In this document: piece after piece, positions 1-7,551 of the stretch | Numbering within the stretch: position 1 is the stretch's first letter | How the letters are laid out: every line of letters starts with the position of its first letter | NCBI GenBank assembly: GCA_020721025.1 | Contig: DYNO01000062.1 | Location: 1-16,278 of the forward strand | Length of the DNA: 16,278 nucleotides | Reading direction: 5' to 3' | Source of the DNA: Thiomargarita sp. | GTDB lineage: Bacteria > Pseudomonadota > Gammaproteobacteria > Beggiatoales > Beggiatoaceae | Program-made: the position numbers and the translations under genes | Notes under the pieces: generated by a model | Told to the model about the DNA's origin: nothing | The model's database searches: none | What the model saw: only the letters and a program-made list of their open reading frames with translations

Positions 1-161
1 TAACTTCCTCAGTTGCGTCACATTTCAGTTGTGGTGAGGATTCTAATGTGGTATGCTTTACCTGTCAATACTTTTTGGGTTATAGACCTGTTTTGCTTGG
101 TATTAAAGATTTCAAATAGGTTCTATATTTTTGACTTCACAACTTCATTGAGAGAACTTTT

Positions 162-764
162 ATGGAACATACTTTACCCGCCCTACCTTATGCGATGGAT
201 GCCTTAGCGCCTCATTTGTCTAAGGAAACGCTGGAATTTCACTATGGCAAGCATCATCAAACGTATGTGACGAATTTGAATAACTTAATCAAGGGCACGG
301 AGTACGAGAATTTGTCGTTGGAAGACATTATTAAGCAAGCTCCGCCAGGGGCGATTTTTAACAATGCCGCTCAAGTATGGAATCATACTTTTTACTGGAA
401 CGGTTTAACTCCCAATGGTAGCCAAACGACCGTAGATTCGCCTGTGAATGCCGTCGCGCTTGCGGATGCGATCAATGCCAAATTTGGTTCATTGGATAAG
501 TTCAAGGAAGAATTTGCGAAAACTTGTATTGGCACGTTTGGTTCTGGTTGGGGTTGGTTGGTGAAAAATGCCGATGGTGGCTTGGAATTGATGAGCACCA
601 GCAATGCTGGCACGCCGATGAAGGAAGGGAAAGTGGCATTGTTGACTTGTGACGTGTGGGAACATGCGTACTACATTGATTATCGCAATTTGCGCCCAAA
701 ATATCTTGAATCTTTCTGGAACATTGTGAATTGGGATTTCGTCGCCAAAAATTTCGTGAGTTAG
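162..764 (+). CDS. sodB: Superoxide dismutase, Fe-type
   Basis: A 200-residue cytoplasmic enzyme that dismutates superoxide to oxygen and hydrogen peroxide. All four metal ligands can be placed: His27 (in the HYGKHH segment), His75 (NHTFYW), Asp164 and His168 (DVWEHAYY). The second-sphere glutamine sits at residue 71 in AAQVWNHTFYW, the position used by iron enzymes; manganese enzymes carry it later, in the GSGWGW region, where this protein has none. Length is close to E. coli SodB (193 residues). The ATG at 162 is preceded by GAGAG at 150-154 with a 7-base gap, a usable ribosome binding site. It appears monocistronic: 206 bases separate it from the next gene. Family and metal type are confident; I found no convincing promoter in bases 1-161. 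Confidence 0.97.
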   Translation: MEHTLPALPYAMDALAPHLSKETLEFHYGKHHQTYVTNLNNLIKGTEYENLSLEDIIKQAPPGAIFNNAAQVWNHTFYWNGLTPNGSQTTVDSPVNAVALADAINAKFGSLDKFKEEFAKTCIGTFGSGWGWLVKNADGGLELMSTSNAGTPMKEGKVALLTCDVWEHAYYIDYRNLRPKYLESFWNIVNWDFVAKNFVS

Positions 765-909
765 TTGCCAGTTGCCTGAATTGGTGAAGTTCGTTTAAAT
801 TTAAATAATTGCGTTCTTAAGTCATAGATTTTTGCTCACAATTAACTTTTTGCGAATCCACCCCGATCTATAGTTTTGCCACAGTGACATGATGAAACAA
901 CTTAAGTAA

Positions 910-939
910 TGGTCAATATTCATGTCGCTATGGTAAACT
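910..939 (+). promoter_or_regulatory. Possible sigma-70 promoter for the DUF2269-like gene
   Basis: TGGTCA at 910-915 and TAAACT at 934-939 are separated by 18 bases. The -10 hexamer is preceded by TGG, which gives an extended -10. It lies 31 bases before the ATG at 971. This is a match by eye only and could be chance in an AT-rich spacer. The rest of the 765-970 gap holds only a short AT palindrome (TTTAAATTTAAA, 794-805). Confidence 0.3.
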
Positions 940-970
940 ACACGCCATTCAGTTATTTTCGACTCGTATC

Positions 971-1450
971 ATGTCAAATCACTATTCCATCTATTTAATT
1001 CTCAAAAGTTTACATCTCTTTGGCATGGTTCTGTTTTTAGGCAATATTATGGTGACGGGTTGGTGGAAATTTTTCGCTGATTTCACCCAACATCCGCACA
1101 CGCTCAGTTACGCACAACGCCAAGTGATGTTGACGGATTTTGTTTTTAGTCTCGCCGGAGCCACCATCATTGTTGTTAGCGGTGTGGGCATGATTCATCT
1201 GCAAAAACTTGATTTTTATCAAACGCCTTGGTTACTATGGGGGACTGGCTTGTTTGCTTTATCGGGGATATTATGGCTATTCATCTTGCTGCCATTGCAA
1301 ATCAAATTAGCCCGTCTCAGCCACAATTTCACGCCGGAGGCACCGATTCCTGCACAATACTGGGTATTAGAAAAGTGGTGGATAATCGTCGGCATTCTCG
1401 CGACTTTATTGCCCATGACGACCCTCTTTCTCATGGTATTAAAACCATAA
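971..1450 (+). CDS. Small integral membrane protein, DUF2269-like
   Basis: A 159-residue hydrophobic protein with about four membrane-spanning segments, near residues 8-30, 54-75, 87-110 and 135-157. The N-terminal pattern (YLILKSLHLFGMVLFLGN, then GWWKFFAD) resembles DUF2269 predicted membrane proteins, whose function is unknown. His15, just after LKSL, recalls the conserved histidine of the first helix in that family. The ATG at 971 has no clear ribosome binding site. The gene ends 17 bases before hflX, so the two could be co-transcribed; if so, hflX, hflK and hflC may be read from a promoter upstream of this gene. Family assignment is from remembered pattern rather than a search, and no function should be inferred. 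Confidence 0.75.
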   Translation: MSNHYSIYLILKSLHLFGMVLFLGNIMVTGWWKFFADFTQHPHTLSYAQRQVMLTDFVFSLAGATIIVVSGVGMIHLQKLDFYQTPWLLWGTGLFALSGILWLFILLPLQIKLARLSHNFTPEAPIPAQYWVLEKWWIIVGILATLLPMTTLFLMVLKP

Positions 1451-1467
1451 ACTTGATATAAAACAAC

Positions 1468-2748
1468 GTGTTCGATAGACCGCAACGAGGTGAAAAAGCG
1501 ATTTTAGTTCACCTCACGATTACCCATTTTCATGACCAAGCCAGTGTTGCAGAGTTTGGCGAATTGGCGCGCTCTGCCGGAGCCCACATCATCGCTCATG
1601 TGGGTGGGAGTCGTTCCACGCCAGATTCTGCCACCTTTGTCGGTAGTGGTAAATTAGAAGAAATTCACGAGTTGGTCAAAGCACATGATGTTGAAGTCGT
1701 TTTATTTAATCACACACTCACGCCGGGGCAGGAACGCAATATTGAAAAAGCCTTAGAATGTCGAGTGCTTGATAGAACTGGGTTGATTTTAGATATTTTT
1801 GCACAACGAGCGCGGTCATTTGAAGGTAAATTACAGGTTGAACTGGCACAATTGCAACATCTTTCCACGCGGTTGGTGCGGGGTTGGACGCACTTGGAAC
1901 GGCAACGCGGCGGGATTGGCTTGCGCGGACCGGGGGAAACCCAGTTGGAAACTGACCGGCGTTTATTGGGTGAACGGATTAAATATATCCAAAAACGGCT
2001 TGAAAAAGTGTCGCAACAACGGGAACTTAGTCGCAAAGCTCGGCAAAAAGCGGAACTTCCCATCGTTTCACTGGTCGGTTATACCAATGCCGGTAAATCG
2101 ACACTTTTTAATCGACTGACCCATTCAGCAGTTTATGTGGCAGATCAATTATTTGCGACATTAGATGCGACTTCGCGGCGGATTATTTTATCGAATAAAA
2201 TGCAACTGGTACTCATTGATACGGTTGGTTTTATTCAACAATTGCCGCATGATTTGGTCGCTGCATTTCGTGCGACGTTAGAAGAGACCAAACAAGCCGA
2301 TTTATTGCTGCACGTCGTCGATGCCACGGATCCGGAACGGTTGCAAAAAATCACTCAAGTCAATCAAGTGTTGAAAGAAATTGGCGCGCATGATGTTCCG
2401 CAAGTATTGATTTATAATAAAATTGACGGTTTAAAAGATGAGACTGCACACCTAGAACACGATGAATCAGGTAAAATCCATAGAGTTTGGCTATCGGCGG
2501 TGACCGGCGCGGGACTGAACTTGTTGAATCAGACTTTGATGACACGTTTATATGAACAACAATTGCAAATATGGGTACGTTTGCCGCTCCATTCGCAAAT
2601 CACGCGCGCAAAATTATTTGAACTTGCCGTGGTATTGCAGGAACAATTTGCAGAAAACGGAGACAGTTTATTAGAAATCCAAATCCAAAGCCGCGATTTT
2701 TCGCAATTACAAAAAATGGAGTCAGAATTACACATTATCTCTCCATAA
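1468..2748 (+). CDS. hflX: GTPase HflX (ribosome-associated)
   Basis: A 426-residue GTPase of the Obg-HflX class. In the family it binds the 50S subunit and splits or rescues stalled 70S ribosomes, notably under heat stress. Seen here: the N-terminal HflX domain (residues 1-120, beginning MFDRPQRGEKAILVHL), the glycine-rich linker around 148-165 (GGIGLRGPGETQLETDRR), G1 GYTNAGKST at 204-212, G3 DTVGF at 251-255, G4 NKID at 317-320, and a G5-like SAVTGAG near 343-349. The C-terminal domain is present and the length matches E. coli (426). The start is GTG at 1468, chosen because MFDRxxxGE aligns with the family N-terminus; no strong ribosome binding site is seen. hflK follows after 57 bases. 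An AT-only inverted repeat (2745-2760) covers the stop codon. Confidence 0.97.
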   Translation: MFDRPQRGEKAILVHLTITHFHDQASVAEFGELARSAGAHIIAHVGGSRSTPDSATFVGSGKLEEIHELVKAHDVEVVLFNHTLTPGQERNIEKALECRVLDRTGLILDIFAQRARSFEGKLQVELAQLQHLSTRLVRGWTHLERQRGGIGLRGPGETQLETDRRLLGERIKYIQKRLEKVSQQRELSRKARQKAELPIVSLVGYTNAGKSTLFNRLTHSAVYVADQLFATLDATSRRIILSNKMQLVLIDTVGFIQQLPHDLVAAFRATLEETKQADLLLHVVDATDPERLQKITQVNQVLKEIGAHDVPQVLIYNKIDGLKDETAHLEHDESGKIHRVWLSAVTGAGLNLLNQTLMTRLYEQQLQIWVRLPLHSQITRAKLFELAVVLQEQFAENGDSLLEIQIQSRDFSQLQKMESELHIISP

Positions 2749-2805
2749 TATCAATATTATCAACCTGTTCAGCTTTTATTTTCTTTACGTTTAACGGAGT
2801 AAGCA

Positions 2806-3957
2806 ATGGCGTGGAATGAACCCGGTGGCAACGGTAAAGACCCTTGGGGTCATCGTAAAAATGACGGGCCCCCTGACTTAGACGAGATTATCAAAAAAGT
2901 GCAGGAGAAATTAAATCAATGGTTTGGTAATCAAGGCGGACGCAGTGGTTCCGGGCAACCGGGCGACTCTTCTGGCGGCATGAGTTTCACGACCCTCATC
3001 GTCATGGGAATGGTGTTGCTGGTCGTTTGGTTATCGTTTGGATTTTACATTGTGCAACCCGCAGAACAAGGCGTGGTCACGCGTTTTGGTCGATTTTTAC
3101 GCACCGATGGGGATGGTCTGCATTGGCATATTCCTTATCCGATTGAACAAGTGCAAAAAATCAACGTGGAACAAGTGCGTGCCGTTCCCCATAAAGCCTT
3201 GATGCTGACGCAAGACGAAAATATTGTTGAAATCGAGTTAGTGGCACAATATCGCGTCAAAGATGCCAAAAGTTATCTTTTTAACGTTGTCGATCCCGAT
3301 AAAACGTTATTGCAAGCCACAGAAAGCGCGTTACGCAGCGTGGTGGGCACCAGTAAAATGGACGATGTGTTGACATTGGAGCGGGATCGTGTGGCAGCCG
3401 ATACCAAGTTATTGACGCAACAGATTTTAGATGGCTATCGGACGGGACTGATTGTTTCTGGGGTCAACATGCAAAATGCCCAGCCTCCCAACGAAGTGCA
3501 GAAAGCGTTTGAAGACGTGATTAAGGCGCGTGAAGATGAAGAACGTTTGAAAAACAAAGCGCAAGCCTATAAAAATGAAATTGTGCAACGGGCGGGCGGG
3601 GAAGCAGATAAATTACGTCAGGAATCCCAAGCGTATAAATCTCAAGTGGTAGCACGGGCAGAAGGGGAAACGCAACGGTTTTTAAGCGTGCTGAATGAAT
3701 ACAACAAATCGCCCGAAGTCACGCGGCGGCGGCTGTATTTGGACACGATGGAAGCGGTGTTGAGCAATACAAGCAAGGTAGTGGTGGATATTAAACATGG
3801 GAACAATCTGACCGTTCTACCCCTAGAACAACTTTTGAATGGGTTGGGTGGAGAACGAATTATTCCCCCTGCGAATTCCAATAAATCTGGCGAAGTTTTA
3901 CCACTTCCCCCTGCCAATAACAATGGTGAGGATCCGCGCATCCGAAGTGGACGCTAA
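2806..3957 (+). CDS. hflK: FtsH protease modulator HflK (SPFH protein)
   Basis: A 383-residue inner-membrane protein. HflK and HflC form a large periplasmic cage around the FtsH protease and modulate its access to membrane substrates. The N-terminus is the family's characteristic glycine/proline-rich cytoplasmic tail (MAWNEPGGNGKDPWG), followed by one transmembrane segment at about 61-83 and the SPFH/PHB domain from about 84. A long charged helical region follows (about 235-300, rich in EDEERLKNKAQAYKNE-type sequence), then a proline-rich tail. The ATG at 2806 follows GGAGT with a 5-base gap. hflC begins 13 bases after the stop, so they form an operon and are expected to be made in matched amounts. 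Confidence 0.97.
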   Translation: MAWNEPGGNGKDPWGHRKNDGPPDLDEIIKKVQEKLNQWFGNQGGRSGSGQPGDSSGGMSFTTLIVMGMVLLVVWLSFGFYIVQPAEQGVVTRFGRFLRTDGDGLHWHIPYPIEQVQKINVEQVRAVPHKALMLTQDENIVEIELVAQYRVKDAKSYLFNVVDPDKTLLQATESALRSVVGTSKMDDVLTLERDRVAADTKLLTQQILDGYRTGLIVSGVNMQNAQPPNEVQKAFEDVIKAREDEERLKNKAQAYKNEIVQRAGGEADKLRQESQAYKSQVVARAEGETQRFLSVLNEYNKSPEVTRRRLYLDTMEAVLSNTSKVVVDIKHGNNLTVLPLEQLLNGLGGERIIPPANSNKSGEVLPLPPANNNGEDPRIRSGR

Positions 3958-3970
3958 CTCAAGGTGAATT

Positions 3971-4897
3971 ATGGAAAATAGAATCACGATATTTTTTACA
4001 ATACTGTTTGTTATCATTACGATAGTGGCTTCATCCGTATTCACCGTCAAAGAAACCGAAGTCGCGTTGCGGTTGCGATTGGGACAGGTGATCAAGGCAG
4101 ATTTTGAGCCTGGTTTGCAGTTCAAATTTCCATTTCCGTTAGAAGAAGTGAAAAAATTTGACAAGCGTATCCGCACTTTAGAAGCTCCACCGGAACAATT
4201 TTTAACCGCGGAGAAGAAAAACTTAATCGTCGATTCCTTCGTCAAATGGCGTATTGTCGATGTGAAAAATTACTTTACCGCGACCGGCGGCACCGACGCA
4301 ATCGCTGGGCAACGGCTACGGGAAATTATCGCAGACGGATTACGGCGGGAATTTGGGAAACGCACCATTCAAGAAGTCGTTTCCAGCGAACGCTCGAAAA
4401 TCATGGATATTATTCGCCAAGAAGCCAATGAAGCCACCGCCACCGTGCATTCTGACACTGAGACCAAACGCAGCGGGGCACGGCAATTTGGGGTCGAAAT
4501 TATCGACGTGCGTATCAAACGGATTGAGTTGCCCAAAGAGGTCAGCAGTTCCGTTTACAGCCGTATGGACGCAGAACGGGAACGGGTTGCCAAAGAATTG
4601 CGCTCACGTGGGGAAGCCGAAGCGGTGCGGACTCGTGCGATTGCCGACAGAGAAAGTGTTGAATTGGTTGCCGCAGCGGAACGAGATGCAGAAAAAATTC
4701 GTGGGGAAGGCGATGCGCAGGCTGCCAGTATTTACGCACAAGCCTATAACCAACATCCTGAATTTTATGGCTTATATCGCAGTTTGAGCGCGTATCGTAA
4801 AGTATTTACTCAAAAGCGTGATCTCTTGTTGTTAGAACCTGATTCAGAATTTTTCTCTTATTTCAATCAGATGCAATTAACAACACCCCCGCGATAA
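3971..4897 (+). CDS. hflC: FtsH protease modulator HflC (SPFH protein)
   Basis: A 308-residue partner of HflK. It has an N-terminal signal-anchor helix at about residues 5-26 and then the SPFH domain (VKETEVALRLRLGQVIKADFEPGLQFKFP region). A coiled, alanine/glutamate/arginine-rich stretch lies near 200-255 (ERVAKELRSRGEAEAVRTRA and following). The C-terminal part, containing YGLYRSLSAYRKVF, is typical of HflC. The ATG at 3971 is preceded by AAGGTGA with suitable spacing. The gene lies directly after hflK in the hflX-hflK-hflC order. It closes the cluster; a stem-loop follows and then the tRNA region. Identification is secure from the gene order and the paired SPFH proteins. Confidence 0.96.
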   Translation: MENRITIFFTILFVIITIVASSVFTVKETEVALRLRLGQVIKADFEPGLQFKFPFPLEEVKKFDKRIRTLEAPPEQFLTAEKKNLIVDSFVKWRIVDVKNYFTATGGTDAIAGQRLREIIADGLRREFGKRTIQEVVSSERSKIMDIIRQEANEATATVHSDTETKRSGARQFGVEIIDVRIKRIELPKEVSSSVYSRMDAERERVAKELRSRGEAEAVRTRAIADRESVELVAAAERDAEKIRGEGDAQAASIYAQAYNQHPEFYGLYRSLSAYRKVFTQKRDLLLLEPDSEFFSYFNQMQLTTPPR

Positions 4898-4913
4898 TTC
4901 GCACGCTGTAATG

Positions 4914-4953
4914 GAATGAGAATTGACAGATAATCAACGGTGAGTTCTCATTC
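4914..4953 (+). other. Stem-loop after hflC
   Basis: GAATGAGAA (4914-4922) and TTCTCATTC (4945-4953) are perfectly complementary over 9 bases, with a 22-base loop. It sits 16 bases after the hflC stop. No T-run follows, so a standard intrinsic terminator is unlikely; it could protect the mRNA 3' end or be chance. Confidence 0.3.
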
Positions 4954-4996
4954 AAGATTGATTTATCTCATATTTTCTAGTCATCTGAAAATCCAT

Positions 4997-5026
4997 TTGA
5001 CGAGAGAATATGAAACTGTGTAAAAT
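4997..5026 (+). promoter_or_regulatory. Promoter of the tRNA-Lys gene, stable-RNA type
   Basis: TTGACG at 4997-5002 and TAAAAT at 5021-5026 are 18 bases apart. The bases right after the -10 are GCGCC, a G+C-rich discriminator of the sort found at tRNA and rRNA promoters subject to stringent control. Transcription would begin about base 5033, roughly 50 bases before the mature tRNA-Lys. Hexamers and discriminator are visible in the sequence; stringent regulation is inferred. Confidence 0.6.
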
Positions 5027-5084
5027 GCGCCAACAAAAAAACTTGCCTACGCAGCAAATTTTCTATACAATCCCATCTTTTAGC

Positions 5085-5160
<76 letters not shown>

Positions 5161-5166
5161 GTTTTC

Positions 5167-5203
5167 AAGTTATCCGGTTGCTATGCGACTGGATACTTTA
5201 TTC
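5167..5203 (+). terminator. Stem-loop between the two tRNAs, possible terminator or processing site
   Basis: TATCCGGTTGC (5171-5181) pairs with GCGACTGGATA (5185-5195) over 11 positions, two of them G-U, with a three-base loop TAT. Past a bulged T at 5170, AAG pairs with CTT for three more. A modestly T-rich run (CTTTATTCTATT) follows. It begins 7 bases after the tRNA-Lys CCA, so it could end that transcript or mark the 3' processing site. The T-run is interrupted, so termination is uncertain. Confidence 0.45.
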
Positions 5204-5251
5204 TATTGATGCAAGTGAAAATCTTGCTGTTCCTAATTTAAACATTACTTT

Positions 5252-5336
<85 letters not shown>

Positions 5337-5367
5337 ATTATTCGATGTTGCAAGAGGTTAAATCGAC

Positions 5368-6753
5368 ATGCAAGTGTCCGTAGAAACAACCAGCAATTTG
5401 GGTCGCCGCATGACGGTGGGGGTACCCAAAGAAGATATTGAAAGGGAAGTCCAAAACCGTTTCAAAGGCTTGGCGCGTGAGACTAAAATTAATGGCTTCC
5501 GTCCGGGAAAAGTACCGTTGCGCCTGATCGAACAGAAATTTGGGCAGCGAGTGCGACTCGAAGTCATCAGTGAATTCATTCAAAATAGCTATGAAGATGC
5601 CTTGCAACAGGAAAAACTGAGCCCTGCTGGTGAGCCAAAGATTGATTTAAGTGGCGAAATTAAAGACCCCATCCATCATTTAGAAAGTTTGGGACAGTTG
5701 TCTTATACTGCGACTTTTGAAGTGTATCCCGAGCTGGTCGATATCAAAACTGACGGCTTCGTGGTCGAAAAGCCAATAGTAGAAATTGTGGACACCGATG
5801 TCGATGATATGTTGCATAAACTACGCGAACAGCGGGCAACATGGCAGGATAACAATGAAAGAACGATTGTCCAAGGCGACCGGGTTAATATTGATTTCAT
5901 TGGAACAATTGACGGTGTACCATTCAAGGGCAGTGACGCGAAACAATTTTCAGTGACGTTGGGCAAGGATAAGCTGTACATTCCTGGTTTGGAAAACGCA
6001 TTGATTGGTTGTCATGCCGGCGATACTCGTGAATTAGATGTGTCCTTTGCCGAGAACCATCCCAATACTGAAATTGCCGGGAAATCAGTGCACTTTTCGA
6101 TTAGAATCAATTCAGTCGCTGTCGCAGAATTACCCGAAGTTACGCCAGAATTTATCAAGGCGTTGGGGGTAGAGGATGGGAGTGAAGCCAGTTTGCGCAG
6201 TGAAATGCGAGACAACATGCAACGTGAGATGGAATTTGTCATCAAGAATAAAATCAAGTCACAGTTGATGGATGCCCTAGTCACCCAAAATACCATTGAA
6301 TTACCCGACTCCCTGATTGAATTGGAAAAGAAGCGGATTATTGAATCTGCACGGCGGGAACTCAAACGGCGTGGCGCAGAGGATTCTGAATTAGCGAAAT
6401 TCTTGCCTTCGGAAGAAAAACTGGAAGCGAGCAGTCGGGAACGGGTAAAATTAGGCTTATTGATCAGCTATGTGATTGAATCGCAAAAATTGACCGCTTC
6501 TCGCGATAAAGTCAGCGAATTGATTGAACGAATCGCGTTAACCAGTCCCTATCCGACGGAAGAAGTAATGAAATATTACTACGCCAATGCGGATCGATTG
6601 AAAGAGATTGAATCTATGGTATTAGAAGATGAAGTGACCAATGTGTTATTAGCCGAGGCGCAAGTGAACGAAGTTGCCAGTTCATTTGAAGCCTTGATGC
6701 GTCCCAAAGCCGCCGACGGGTCTGAAGAAGGTGAAACTCATGCGCACGGATAA
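5368..6753 (+). CDS. tig: Trigger factor (ribosome-bound chaperone and prolyl isomerase)
   Basis: A 461-residue chaperone that binds the ribosome near the exit tunnel and shields nascent chains. The ribosome-binding signature GFRPGK is at residues 43-48. The FKBP-type prolyl isomerase domain spans about 170-255 (GDRVNIDFIGTIDG ... IPGLENALIG ... GDTRELDVSF). The helical chaperone domain follows from about 256. It is longer than E. coli Tig (432). The surplus is split between an insertion near residues 97-110 (IKDPIHHLESLGQ) and a charged C-terminal tail ending in HAHG. The ATG at 5368 has AGAGG at 5353-5357, slightly distant. tRNA-Leu lies 31 bases upstream, so a shared transcript is possible. 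The end of the gene overlaps clpP. Confidence 0.97.
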   Translation: MQVSVETTSNLGRRMTVGVPKEDIEREVQNRFKGLARETKINGFRPGKVPLRLIEQKFGQRVRLEVISEFIQNSYEDALQQEKLSPAGEPKIDLSGEIKDPIHHLESLGQLSYTATFEVYPELVDIKTDGFVVEKPIVEIVDTDVDDMLHKLREQRATWQDNNERTIVQGDRVNIDFIGTIDGVPFKGSDAKQFSVTLGKDKLYIPGLENALIGCHAGDTRELDVSFAENHPNTEIAGKSVHFSIRINSVAVAELPEVTPEFIKALGVEDGSEASLRSEMRDNMQREMEFVIKNKIKSQLMDALVTQNTIELPDSLIELEKKRIIESARRELKRRGAEDSELAKFLPSEEKLEASSRERVKLGLLISYVIESQKLTASRDKVSELIERIALTSPYPTEEVMKYYYANADRLKEIESMVLEDEVTNVLLAEAQVNEVASSFEALMRPKAADGSEEGETHAHG

Positions 6754-7393
6754 ATTCGCACCAGAGATTTATGCGGCGGGCGGGTTAGTTCCCATCGTCA
6801 TTGAACAATCGGCGCGGGGTGAGCGGGCGTATGACATTTACTCTCGCTTGCTGAAAGAACGAGTGATTTTTCTCGTTGGGCAAGTCGAAGATTATATGGC
6901 GAATTTGGTGGTGGCGCAGTTGTTGTTCTTGGAATCCGAAAATCCGGATAAAGACATTCATCTGTATATCAACTCCCCCGGCGGTTCAGTGACTGCGGGT
7001 ATGTCGATTTATGACACCATGCAGTTTATTAAACCCGATGTCAGCACCTTGTGTATTGGGCAGGCGGCAAGCATGGGGGCGTTGTTGTTGGCAGGTGGTG
7101 CGGCGGGAAAACGCTATTGTTTGCCAAGTTCGCGGATGATGATTCATCAACCGATGGGCGGTTTTCAAGGACAGGCGACAGATATTGACATTCACGCTCG
7201 TGAGATTTTACGGATTCGGGAACGGTTGAATGAGATTTTGGCACAGCACACCAAGCAACCGATTGAAAAGATTCGCAACGATACCGAACGCGATAATTTC
7301 ATGTCCGCCGAAGAGTCGAAACAGTATCATCTGATTGACGAAGTGCTGACCTCACGCCAAAGCACTGCCGACGGTAAGAAAGATAAGAAGTAG
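6740..7393 (+). CDS. clpP: ATP-dependent Clp protease proteolytic subunit
   Basis: The serine-protease subunit that forms the tetradecameric chamber fed by ClpX or ClpA. With the ATG at 6740 the protein has 217 residues. The catalytic triad then falls at Ser111 (GQAASMGA), His136 (MIHQPMGG) and Asp185 (DTERDNF), the same numbering as the E. coli precursor; this supports the ATG over the in-frame GTG at 6731. AAGG at 6728-6731, inside tig, gives a ribosome binding site with an 8-base gap. The first 14 bases overlap the end of tig, implying translational coupling. The oligomerisation and active-site segments (INSPGGSVTAGMSIYDTMQ) are intact. clpX, its usual downstream neighbour, is missing here; a restriction-modification module follows instead. 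Confidence 0.97.
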   Translation: MRTDKFAPEIYAAGGLVPIVIEQSARGERAYDIYSRLLKERVIFLVGQVEDYMANLVVAQLLFLESENPDKDIHLYINSPGGSVTAGMSIYDTMQFIKPDVSTLCIGQAASMGALLLAGGAAGKRYCLPSSRMMIHQPMGGFQGQATDIDIHAREILRIRERLNEILAQHTKQPIEKIRNDTERDNFMSAEESKQYHLIDEVLTSRQSTADGKKDKK

Positions 7394-7403
7394 TGTAAAT
7401 TGC

Positions 7404-7449
7404 GTCAATGGACATTAATTATTCCATGAGTCCATTGACTATTTTAAAT
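7404..7449 (+). terminator. Inverted repeat after clpP: terminator or operator
   Basis: GTCAATGGAC (7404-7413) and GTCCATTGAC (7430-7439) form a perfect 10-base inverted repeat with a 16-base loop, followed by TATTTTAAATTTTT. It could terminate clpP transcription. It also covers both candidate ATGs (7408, 7426) of the small open frame below, so it may act as an operator or as an RNA structure hiding the start codon. The T-run is broken by AAA, so termination is only plausible. Confidence 0.45.
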
Positions 7450-7551
7450 TTTTCGGATATTGCTGTAAATAAAACTGAAGTGTCGTCCTCATTAGCAAGA
7501 ACAGTTTCCAATCTATCAAAATATGGATTTTATAATGTCTCTCTGGAATGA
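7408..7551 (+). other. 47-codon open frame, probable displaced N-terminus of the downstream endonuclease
   Basis: ATG at 7408 (or ATG 7426) opens a frame of 47 (or 41) codons ending at TGA 7549-7551. The product begins MDINYSMSPLTILNF and ends in SKYGFYNVSLE, a normal-looking soluble sequence. It overlaps the first 29 bases of the endonuclease frame, which is one base further on. The junction lies at TCTCTCT (7538-7544). An extra TC there would make the frame read ...GFYNVSLWNDQSE..., continuous with the endonuclease and adding about 40 residues. Alternatives are an independent small protein (some residues could form a short helix-turn-helix, but I do not recognise one) or chance. No good ribosome binding site is seen for either ATG. 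Confidence 0.4.

Noticed and set aside
13..207. 64-codon frame at the left edge
   Set aside because: It overlaps the sodB start in another frame and has no protein-like composition or ribosome binding site.
2745..2760. AT-only inverted repeat ATAATAT-CA-ATATTAT at the hflX stop
   Set aside because: Too weak to terminate and easily produced by chance in AT-rich sequence.
4353..4787. 144-codon frame inside hflC
   Set aside because: It lies wholly within hflC in another frame, and hflC is a clear family member over the same bases.
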